Part shown: positions 45,429-53,442 of the stretch, one piece after another
How positions within the stretch are numbered: position 1 is the first letter of the stretch
Layout of the letters: the number at the start of each line of letters is the position of its first letter
Source: Mucilaginibacter sp. JRF
Lineage (GTDB): Bacteria > Bacteroidota > Bacteroidia > Sphingobacteriales > Sphingobacteriaceae
Assembly (NCBI RefSeq): GCF_015223065.1
Contig: NZ_JADFBY010000001.1
Coordinates: 744,001-808,000 of the forward strand
Reading direction: 5' to 3'
DNA: 64,000 bases
The notes under the pieces: model-generated
What the model was told of the DNA's origin: nothing
The model's input: only the letters and a program-made list of their open reading frames with translations
The model's database searches: none
Made by a program: the position numbers and the translations under genes

Positions 45429-46634
45429 ATGAAGACGATAAAATATTGTTTAATTATCTGCGCCATGTTTGCCATAATTTATGGCTGCGGCAAAAACGAT
45501 ACGGAATTCCGTAGTTTTTTTGATGGCAAGGAGATAACCTATACCGGCGCTGTTGGCGATGTTACTTCGCAGCCCGGCGATCTGCGGGTTGGCCTTAAAT
45601 GGAAAGCCAGTACCGACCCAAGCATAACCAAATATGTAGTATATTGGAATAATAAGGCCGATTCGCAAGTGGTGAATGTTACTGAAAAGAAAGATACCAT
45701 CAGCACAGTGATCAGCGGCTTGCGTGAGTATGTTTACTCGTTCACTATTTACTCCTTTGATGCTAAGGGCAATAAATCAATAGCTAAGGAGGTGAACAAC
45801 GTAAAGGTTTACGGCCCCATCTATCAGGGTACATTGTTGAACAGGGCTTACGATGCGGTAACACCTTATGTATTGAATGATAACGGCTCAGTAACCCTTA
45901 ACTTTATTACGCCCGATACCATTAACATCACCACCCAAATAATGTACACCAGCAATGCGGGTACCGAGGTAACAACCAGTTTAGCGCCCGATGCCAACAG
46001 TATCACCCTGAACGATTTTAAGTTAGGTACTATTATCAAATACCGGTCGGAGTACATACCCGAGCGTGGCTCTATCGATACCTTTCAGGTAGCTGCCGCT
46101 GATGATTATCCGTACATCTACAGCTTTGTGCCATGTGATAAATCCATATTCGCGCAAACCAATTTACCAAATGATGTTTATGCCGATTTCGGTACCGCAA
46201 TAAATAAACTATGGGATGGCAGCACCACACCGCAAGGCTATCCAAACATATTCCACTCAAATGAGCGGGCATTGCCGCAGCAGCTTACTATTGACCTGGG
46301 CAGATTGTATGACAATCTGGGCCGGATGGAAGAAACAGGCCGCGATTGCTGCCATAATCCTGATCAGTTTGAGGTTTGGGGTATAACTGATATAAACGGG
46401 CACGATACCAGCTTGCCTGCTAACGATGCGGGTTGGAAAAACGAGGCCATCTCAAAAGGTTGGGTATTGCTTAAGGATGTTGTACGTACCGGTGATGGTA
46501 AAAATCCATACAAGTTTGATCTGGATAATCAGGGGCAACCTATACGCTACATCAGGCTACGCATCAAACATAACTCAAACGGCGAAGCCAATTACAGCAA
46601 CATGAGCGAGATAACCCTTTGGAATAAACAATAA
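45429..46634 (+). CDS. DUF4998/DUF5000-type surface lipoprotein 2
   Basis: A 401-residue lipoprotein started at the ATG at 45429, with lipobox AIIYGC (Cys about 19). An N-terminal fibronectin-like DUF4998 domain ('GDLRVGLKWKASTDPSITKYVVYW', ~40-230) is followed by a discoidin-like DUF5000 domain (~260-400, 'LTIDLGRLYDNLGRMEE', 'QFEVWGITDIN', 'IRYIRLRIKHNSNGEANYSNMSEI'). Like its neighbour it probably binds glycan at the cell surface. Ends in a hairpin terminator before the fucosidase gene. Confidence 0.8.
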   Translation: MKTIKYCLIICAMFAIIYGCGKNDTEFRSFFDGKEITYTGAVGDVTSQPGDLRVGLKWKASTDPSITKYVVYWNNKADSQVVNVTEKKDTISTVISGLREYVYSFTIYSFDAKGNKSIAKEVNNVKVYGPIYQGTLLNRAYDAVTPYVLNDNGSVTLNFITPDTINITTQIMYTSNAGTEVTTSLAPDANSITLNDFKLGTIIKYRSEYIPERGSIDTFQVAAADDYPYIYSFVPCDKSIFAQTNLPNDVYADFGTAINKLWDGSTTPQGYPNIFHSNERALPQQLTIDLGRLYDNLGRMEETGRDCCHNPDQFEVWGITDINGHDTSLPANDAGWKNEAISKGWVLLKDVVRTGDGKNPYKFDLDNQGQPIRYIRLRIKHNSNGEANYSNMSEITLWNKQ

Positions 46635-46643
46635 TTTGATCAC

Positions 46644-46678
46644 AAGCCTGCGCATAATTATGTGCAGGCTTAATATTT
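46644..46678 (+). terminator. Terminator-like hairpin after the surface lipoprotein genes
   Basis: AAGCCTGCGCATAA (46644-46657) pairs with TTATGTGCAGGCTT (46658-46671) over 14 bp with one G-T pair, followed by a short T-rich run. It may reduce read-through from the binding-protein genes into the fucosidase gene. Confidence 0.6.
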
Positions 46679-46682
46679 TGTT

Positions 46683-47965
46683 ATGCGTCAACTATTCATT
46701 CTGCTATGCCTGTGTTTTAATATGGGTGCGTATGCCCAAAGCAATGTAAGCACTCCCGCGTCGGCTATCCATAATTTTATGGACAAGCGTTTTGGCATGT
46801 TCATACATTTTGGCCCGGTAACCCTGCGCGGTACCGAAATTGGCTGGAGCCGGAATAAGGAAGTACCCGCAGATGATTATGATTCGCTTTACCGTGAGTT
46901 TAACCCGGTGTTGTTTAACGCTGATGAATGGGTGAAAACAGCTAAAGATGCCGGTATGAAGTACCTGGTGATAACCGCCAAACACCATGATGGTTTTTTG
47001 CTTTGGCCATCCGGAGTATCTGCATATAATATAGCTAATACTCCATTTAAAAAAGATATGGTAGGCATGCTGGCAAAGGCCTGTAAAAAGCAGGGTATAT
47101 CGTTTTGTATATACATGACGGTGCTTGACTGGCACGATCCGGATTACCCTATCCATAGTCCGCATGATACATTGCATAACGTAAAAGGCGATATGCCGAG
47201 GTTTGTAACTACCATGAAAAGCGAGCTTACCGAGTTAATAACCCGCTACAAGCCCGATATGCTTTGGTTTGATGGATACTGGAAAAGCCCTGGACAAATG
47301 CTTATGGCCGTGAAATTTATCAGCATATAAAAAAGCTTGACGCACGTATTGTGGTAAATAACCGGTTAGGTAAGGAGAGCAAAAAGCTGAATGAGAATTC
47401 GGTAGGTGATTTTTTAACGCCCGAGCAGCGTATAGGTAACATTAATATGCTTGAACCATGGGAGAGTTGTATCACCATCTGCAATCAATGGGCATGGAAG
47501 CCTAACGATCAGATGAAATCATTAAAAGAGTGTATTCAAACTTTGGTAAAAACTGCCGGAGGCAATGGCAATCTGCTTTTCAATGTTGGGCCTATGATGG
47601 ATGGGCGCATAGAGCAGCGGCAAGTTGACCGGTTAAAGCAAATGGGCACATGGCTTTCAAAAAACGGTGAAGCCATTTACGGCACCAAAGGAGGCCCTTA
47701 TGCACCGAATGACAGGTATGCCGCTACCCGCAAAGGCAACAAGATATACATCCACATATTTAAGCCAGTTGATAGTGAACTTAATTTACCCGCTTTACAG
47801 GGTGTAACAATAAAAAGCGCTACAGTTTTGGGCGGTGAGCCGGTAAAATTTACACAGGTTGATGGCGTACATATAAGTTTGCCAGCCCAATTGCCTGATG
47901 AAAACTGTACCGTAATAGCCCTTGAATTAAACAGCGATGCCGAAAAACTACCGGTTATTAAGTAG
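46683..47965 (+). pseudogene. GH29 alpha-L-fucosidase, frameshifted
   Basis: An exported alpha-L-fucosidase split by a one-base frameshift. The first frame (46683-47330) gives the signal peptide (ending GAYAQ), 'KRFGMFIHFGP', 'YLVITAKHHDGFLLWPS' and nucleophile D197 in DMLWFDGYW. The second frame picks up without a gap at the CCC run at 47288-47290 and reads P-W-T-N-A-Y-G-R-E-I-Y-Q, then the GTG at 47351, 'GNLLFNVGPMMDGRI' and the C-terminal beta domain to 47965. One extra C in that run would restore a 427-residue enzyme. Either the gene is broken or phase-variable, or there is a base-call error. The second frame alone is not an independent gene. Confidence 0.85.
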
Positions 47966-48875
47966 CCGAAACAACATCGCGCCTTGCCGACGACCGGTAT
48001 TGCTCGGGCGATACGCCCATGAACTTTTTGAATAGGCGCGAAAAATAGTATTGATCCTCATAACCCAAACTGTTGGCTACGGCTTTTATCCGCACCTCGT
48101 CCGAAAAAAGTAACTGGCAGGCCTTTTGCATTTTTAGGTTGATGAAATAATCAATAGGTGGCATGCCGGTAGCTTTACGGAACAAAATAGAAAAATAGGA
48201 ACTTGATAATTTATGTTGATTGGCCATATCATCAACGCTTAGCTTTTTATCAAGGTTGGCGCGCATGTGGTTAATAGTAAGCGTTATTACATCGGTGCTT
48301 TCATCACGTGCAACGGCAATATGCCTTTCGGGGAATAAAAAGTTGGCAATAAAGTTATATAGGCAAAAGTTGGCATTGCACAGGTTCTCGGTACTGTAAC
48401 CCATTTCAAGGCTATCGTACATATTGTTCCAAAGGTCAATAGCCTTTGAGTTAAATGGGATGGTAACCGCGCCTTTGTTGTTGTTAACATTCAAAAAACG
48501 ATTAAAGCCGGGTATGTTGATGCCGTTAAAATGCACCCAATAAATGGTCCACGGTGTTTCTGAGTCGGCCCAGTAGCGCATGTACTTATCGGTGGCTGCA
48601 ACCAAAATATACTGGTTGGCATTTACCTCGTAACGCTTATCATCAATAACAAAGTAACCGGTGCCTTGTACGCAGTATATCAGTATATTATCCTCGCAGC
48701 CTTTGCGCCGCTCGCGGTAATGGTATGATGCACGCGGAAAGTAGCCGATCTGGGCCACATATATCTGGAAAAAGTCAGGATCTTTCTTAAAAACATCCTT
48801 CCATATTTTGGGTGGAATGCTAATAATTTTTTCACCCTCAAAGCCATCTCTTCTCTTGAAAGCGGTGTTGTTCAT
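47958..48875 (-). CDS. AraC-family transcriptional regulator of the PUL
   Basis: A 305-residue regulator with an AraC_binding cupin (~35-175, 'DNILIYCVQGTGYFVIDDKRYEV') and a C-terminal double HTH (~205-300, 'HKLSSSYFSILFRKATGMPPIDY', 'LGYEDQYYFSRLFKKFMGVSPEQYR'; cores KLSSSYFSILFRKATG and YYFSRLFKKFMGVSPEQYR). Its 3' end overlaps that of the fucosidase gene by 8 bp. It diverges from the esterase gene with a candidate 21-bp-spaced operator between them, and is the leading candidate for the protein that binds that motif in the whole island. Confidence 0.9.
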   Translation of the reverse strand: MNNTAFKRRDGFEGEKIISIPPKIWKDVFKKDPDFFQIYVAQIGYFPRASYHYRERRKGCEDNILIYCVQGTGYFVIDDKRYEVNANQYILVAATDKYMRYWADSETPWTIYWVHFNGINIPGFNRFLNVNNNKGAVTIPFNSKAIDLWNNMYDSLEMGYSTENLCNANFCLYNFIANFLFPERHIAVARDESTDVITLTINHMRANLDKKLSVDDMANQHKLSSSYFSILFRKATGMPPIDYFINLKMQKACQLLFSDEVRIKAVANSLGYEDQYYFSRLFKKFMGVSPEQYRSSARRDVVSAT

Positions 48876-49057
48876 TCAATATTTCGATTTAAAAGCGGGG
48901 GATGCCACGCAGGGTTTATGGCTGCGTGCCGCTATTATAGCATATTTAAACCTATCGGGCAAAGGCTTGATGCCGCTTTTGTTAAAATTAAATAATAGAT
49001 GGAATATATCGCTTATTGGTGATGCCTGATGTTGCTTATAATTGCATAAAGGATAGT

Positions 49058-49087
49058 ATAATCCATCTAATTTAGTGGTTTATCCAT
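49058..49087 (+). promoter_or_regulatory. Candidate AraC-type operator before the esterase/GH95 unit
   Basis: ATAATCCAT (49058-49066) is followed exactly 21 bp on by TTTATCCAT (49079-49087). It lies 40-70 bp before the esterase ATG and about 180-210 bp before the divergent AraC gene. Confidence 0.62.
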
Positions 49088-49128
49088 TTTGAGGATTAAC
49101 GCCTGCCCATAACTTTATCTGAACCAAT

Positions 49129-51087
49129 ATGACCATCGATCGCCAAAAAATGCCCCTGTACCGCGGGTTTGCTTTACTTGTTTTAATAGTTGTGCTTTGC
49201 AGTCCGTATGCTCAGGCGCAAACTACTACCTGGAAAGGCTTTGCGCAAACGCGTGTAAACATTGCAGGGCATAAGGCATACTATGTAAAGCCGAGGGTAG
49301 CCTTACCGGGTAGGCCTTGGGTTTGGCGGGCATCATTCCCCGATTGGCATACGGGTATTGATAGCTTGCTGCTTTCGCGTGGTTTTTATGTGGCTTACGT
49401 TAGCGTTGACGATCAGTACGGCAGTCCCTATGCTATGCAGGTGTGGGACAGGTTTTATAATTACCTGACCGATGCCGTTCAGCTTGCACCCAGGGCAGCG
49501 CTGGAAGCTGTTAGTCGCGGTGGCTTATATGTTTTAGGCTGGGCCAAGCGCAACCCCGACAAGGTAAGCTGTATTTATGCCGAAACTCCGGTTTATGATA
49601 TTAAAAGCTGGCCGGCAGGGAAAGGCAAAGGCTTAGGAGATAACGGAGCATGGCAGCAACTGAAACAGGTATATAAATTTACTGATGCAGAAGCATTGGC
49701 TTATAATGATAACCCCGTAGATAATCTGGAAGGCCTGGCATCATTCAAGGTACCTATACTGAATATGATAGGTTTGGAAGACAAGTTTGTGCCGCCTGCC
49801 GAAAATAGTTTGTTGTTTGCCGAAAGGTACATAGCAGCCTGTGGACCGGTAACTACTTACCCGGTAACCGAAGGGCCGCAGCAATTGAACGGGCACCATG
49901 TACCCGATAAGCATAACGATGAGTGGGCTGATTTTATTTATTACAACTCGTACCCCGTAAAAAAGGTGTTGCCTTATGCTGATTATTATAAAACGCGCAA
50001 TGGGCTGAATAATTTTTATAAAATCGCTACTACAAATAAAAAGGCAACGGTAGCATTTTTAGGTGGATCGATAACCTTTAACCCCGGCTGGCGCGATAGG
50101 GTTTATAAATATCTGAAAGAGCGTTTCCCGAACACAGAGTTTCGTTTTATAATGGCCGGGATACCCTCGTTAGGTAGCTTGCCGCACACGTTCAGGTTAC
50201 AGCGCGATCTGTTGGACAGCGGCAAGGTTGACCTGTTGTTTGTTGAAGCTGCCGTAAACGACAGGGTGAACAAAACCGATAGTTTGACGCAGGTAAGAGC
50301 GCTGGAAGGCATCATTCACCATGCACGCAAAACCAACCCGCAAATGGATATAGTGATGATGGAGCTTGCCGATCCTGATAAAACCAATGACTACACCGCA
50401 GGGAAACAACCCGTCGAGATCAGAAACCATGAATTAGTGGCCGAGCATTATGGCTTGCCATCCATCAATATAGCCAAAGGTGTTAAGGAGAAACTGGTTA
50501 ATAAGGAGTTTGACTGGAATGATGATTTTAAGGATCTGCACCCGGCGGTATTTGGGCAGGAGTTGTATTTCGCCTTCATTAAATCGTTGTTGACAGATTG
50601 CTTTAATGATCCACCTGCGAAAGCTAAAAAATATAAATCGCCTAAGCCGCTTAATGAATATTCGTTTGAGCGTGGGCAATACTATAGCATAACTAACGCA
50701 AAACATGATGATAAATGGCGAATTGACCCCAACTGGCACCCAACTGATGGGTTAGGTACACGCCCCGGTTTTGTTAATGTACCGGCATTAATTGCTACTG
50801 AACCGGGCGCTGCCTTAACCCTTAACTTTAATGGTAACGCGGTAGGCATAGCCATAGTTTCGGGTGGCGATGCAGGTATTATTTCGTTTTCAATTGACGG
50901 TGCGCCGTTTAAACAGGTAGATCTATATACCGAGTGGAGCGGCTTTTTGCACCTGCCGTGGTATGTGCTGCTAAGTAGCGGCTTGCCTAATGCAGAGCAT
51001 ACATTACAAATTAAGATAAGTGCCGATAAAAACGCTAAAAGCAAGGGTAATGCCTGCCGCATAGTCAACTTCCTGATCAATAAATAA
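49129..51087 (+). CDS. Two-domain exported esterase: alpha/beta-hydrolase plus SGNH hydrolase
   Basis: A 652-residue secreted protein with signal peptide (ending YAQAQ, about residue 31). Residues ~40-270 form an alpha/beta-hydrolase domain with nucleophile S129 in AVSRGGLY and a His in GHHVPDKHNDEW. Residues ~300-490 form an SGNH/GDSL domain: block I GGSITF with S314, 'AGIPSLGSLPHT', block III VEAAVND with N377, and a last block KDLHPAVFG with D469 and H471 (spaced D-x-H, not the usual D-x-x-H). The C-terminal ~130 residues are a beta-rich, CBM-like module. Removal of O-acetyl groups from the fucosylated glycan is inferred. First gene of a unit with GH95 and the clan GH-D enzyme. Confidence 0.8.
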   Translation: MTIDRQKMPLYRGFALLVLIVVLCSPYAQAQTTTWKGFAQTRVNIAGHKAYYVKPRVALPGRPWVWRASFPDWHTGIDSLLLSRGFYVAYVSVDDQYGSPYAMQVWDRFYNYLTDAVQLAPRAALEAVSRGGLYVLGWAKRNPDKVSCIYAETPVYDIKSWPAGKGKGLGDNGAWQQLKQVYKFTDAEALAYNDNPVDNLEGLASFKVPILNMIGLEDKFVPPAENSLLFAERYIAACGPVTTYPVTEGPQQLNGHHVPDKHNDEWADFIYYNSYPVKKVLPYADYYKTRNGLNNFYKIATTNKKATVAFLGGSITFNPGWRDRVYKYLKERFPNTEFRFIMAGIPSLGSLPHTFRLQRDLLDSGKVDLLFVEAAVNDRVNKTDSLTQVRALEGIIHHARKTNPQMDIVMMELADPDKTNDYTAGKQPVEIRNHELVAEHYGLPSINIAKGVKEKLVNKEFDWNDDFKDLHPAVFGQELYFAFIKSLLTDCFNDPPAKAKKYKSPKPLNEYSFERGQYYSITNAKHDDKWRIDPNWHPTDGLGTRPGFVNVPALIATEPGAALTLNFNGNAVGIAIVSGGDAGIISFSIDGAPFKQVDLYTEWSGFLHLPWYVLLSSGLPNAEHTLQIKISADKNAKSKGNACRIVNFLINK

Positions 51088-51103
51088 ACCCCATAACTAT
51101 AAT

Positions 51104-53440
51104 ATGAGAATTTATAAAAGAGCTTTATGCTTTATTTCTTTAACCTTTTCCCTCGGCATAACAACAGTTAACGCGCAGTCGCTAAAGCTTTGGTATGATA
51201 AGCCCGCACGCGTGTGGGAAGAAACCCTGCCGCTGGGTAATGGCCGCTTAGGTATGATGCCTGATGGCGGCGTAAGCAACGAAAAGATCGTGCTGAATGA
51301 TATCACGTTATGGTCGGGTGCGCCGCAGGATGCCAATAACTACGAGGCCTACAAATACCTGCCCGAAATACGCCGCCTGCTTGATGAGGGAAAGAACGAC
51401 GAAGCGCAAGCACTTATCGATAAAAACTTTGTGTGCAAGGCCCCTGGTTCGGGTGATGTGCCTTTTGGTTGTTACCAAACATTCGGCGATCTTAATATTA
51501 AGTTTAATCATGGCGATGGAAAGGAACCGCAGTATAGCAATTACCGGCGCGGATTATCTTTAGAAACTGCTATGGCATCAACAAGCTACATAGTAAACGG
51601 TGTAACCTATACGCGCGAGTATTTTACCGGCTTTGGTACCGATGTAAGTGTAATCCGCCTTACGACAGATAAAAAGGGTATGCTTAATTTAAGTATATCG
51701 TTAAGCAGACCCGAACGCGCAGAGGTAAGCGTGAACGATAATACCTTGCAAATGCAGGGTGGCGTCAAAAGCGGTACAGACAAACCCGGCATGCAGTTTT
51801 TAGCTAAGGTAAAAGCTGTACTTAAAGGCGGCACACAAAGTGCCGCAAACAATACGCTTGAGATAAAGGATGCCGATGAGGTTACTATTTTTATATCAAT
51901 GGGCACTGATTATAAAAATCCGGCCTATAAAAATAAACTGAACGCGTTGTTAGATGCTGCCATTAAAAAGCCTTATGAATTGCAAAAACAACAGCATGTA
52001 GCTAAGTATCAAAAAATATACGGTCGCCTTAACCTTACATTGGGGCAAAGCAAGCAGGCTGACAACTTGCCTACCAACCAGCGTTTATTAGCTTTTCATA
52101 AAGATCCCGCGGCTGATAAAGGGCTGCCGGTGCTGTTCTTTCAGTTCGGGCGATACTTGTCTATCAGTAGCACAAGGGTAGGGTTATTACCACCAAATTT
52201 GCAGGGCTTGTGGGCCAATCAGGTGCAAACCCCGTGGAATGGCGATTACCACCTCGACGTAAATGTGCAAATGAACCACTGGCCGGTTGAGGTTGCCAAT
52301 CTTTCGGAACTTAATTTGCCGCTGGCCGATCTGGTTGAGGGTATGATAGAACCGGGTAAGCGCACCGCCAAAGCCTATTATAATGCCGATGGATGGGTAG
52401 CGCATGTGATCACCAATATATGGGGTTTTACCGAGCCCGGCGAAAGTGCCTCATGGGGCATTACCAAAGCAGGTTCGGGCTGGTTGTGTAATAACTTGTG
52501 GGATCATTATGCTTTCAGTAACGACAAGGCCTACCTGAAAAAGATATACCTTATACTCAAGGGTTCGGCGCAATTTTACAGCAGCATCCTCACAAAAGAT
52601 AAAAAAACAGGCTGGCTGGTAACTTCGCCATCTTCATCGCCCGAAAATAGTTTTTACCTGCCAGGTGGTAAACATGCCAGTATTTGTATAGGTGCAACTA
52701 TTGATAATCAGATAATCCGCGAGTTGTTCAATAATGTTATCACAGCCTCAAAAACTTTAGGTATTGATGCCGCTTTCAGTACGCAATTAAAGGAAAAATT
52801 GAAAAGTCTGCCCCCGGCGGTAAATATCGCTAAGGATGGTCGCGTGATGGAATGGCTGGAAGATTACAAGGAAACCGACCCGCAGCACCGCCATATATCA
52901 CATCTGTATGGATTGTACCCGGCATCACTCATTACGGCAGATGGCACACCAAAATGGGCCGAGGCTGCCAAAAAAACGCTTGAAGTTAGGGGAGATGATG
53001 GCCCAAGCTGGACCATTGCCTATAAACTCCTGTTTTGGGCACGTCTGCACGATGGTAACCGCGCTTATAAACTGTTTACCGAAATTATGAAACCAACCGA
53101 GCGTACCGATATCAACTATGGCGCGGGTGGTGGTATTTATCCCAACCTGTTATCTGCCGGGCCACCGTTTCAAATAGATGGTAACCTTGGTACCACGGCC
53201 GGTATTGCCGAAATGCTGATCCAAAGTCATGAAGGATATATCAACCTGTTACCTGCCATTCCGGATAGCTGGAAGGCTGAGGGCACAGCCAGGGGCTTTA
53301 AGGCAAGAGGCAACTTCACCGTGAATTTTACCTGGAAAGATGGCAAGGTTGTGAGCTACAAAGTAACATCGGCAACACCAAAAGCGGTAAAGCTTAAAGT
53401 AAATGGTAAATTCATCACTACAAAATCGGTAAAGGCTTAA
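51104..53440 (+). CDS. GH95 alpha-1,2-L-fucosidase
   Basis: An inverting alpha-L-fucosidase acting mainly on Fuc-alpha-1,2-Gal, as in xyloglucan side chains or host glycans. The 778-residue exported protein (signal peptide ending VNAQ, ~25) has the N-terminal beta domain ('WEETLPLGNGRLGMM', 'EKIVLNDITLWSG'), an (alpha/alpha)6 barrel with the Asn pair in LDVNVQMNHWPVE (N387 and N391), the acidic EWLEDYKETDPQHRH segment from E583, and 'QIDGNLGTTAGIAEML' with the conserved Asp. Length is that of the family. It starts 16 bp after the esterase and 3 bp before the next gene, so all three are one operon. Confidence 0.94.
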   Translation: MRIYKRALCFISLTFSLGITTVNAQSLKLWYDKPARVWEETLPLGNGRLGMMPDGGVSNEKIVLNDITLWSGAPQDANNYEAYKYLPEIRRLLDEGKNDEAQALIDKNFVCKAPGSGDVPFGCYQTFGDLNIKFNHGDGKEPQYSNYRRGLSLETAMASTSYIVNGVTYTREYFTGFGTDVSVIRLTTDKKGMLNLSISLSRPERAEVSVNDNTLQMQGGVKSGTDKPGMQFLAKVKAVLKGGTQSAANNTLEIKDADEVTIFISMGTDYKNPAYKNKLNALLDAAIKKPYELQKQQHVAKYQKIYGRLNLTLGQSKQADNLPTNQRLLAFHKDPAADKGLPVLFFQFGRYLSISSTRVGLLPPNLQGLWANQVQTPWNGDYHLDVNVQMNHWPVEVANLSELNLPLADLVEGMIEPGKRTAKAYYNADGWVAHVITNIWGFTEPGESASWGITKAGSGWLCNNLWDHYAFSNDKAYLKKIYLILKGSAQFYSSILTKDKKTGWLVTSPSSSPENSFYLPGGKHASICIGATIDNQIIRELFNNVITASKTLGIDAAFSTQLKEKLKSLPPAVNIAKDGRVMEWLEDYKETDPQHRHISHLYGLYPASLITADGTPKWAEAAKKTLEVRGDDGPSWTIAYKLLFWARLHDGNRAYKLFTEIMKPTERTDINYGAGGGIYPNLLSAGPPFQIDGNLGTTAGIAEMLIQSHEGYINLLPAIPDSWKAEGTARGFKARGNFTVNFTWKDGKVVSYKVTSATPKAVKLKVNGKFITTKSVKA

Positions 53441-53442
53441 GT

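Noticed and set aside
47351..47965. Separate gene starting with GTG at 47351
   Set aside because: It is the second half of the GH29 fucosidase in a shifted frame, with family sequence continuing upstream of the GTG.
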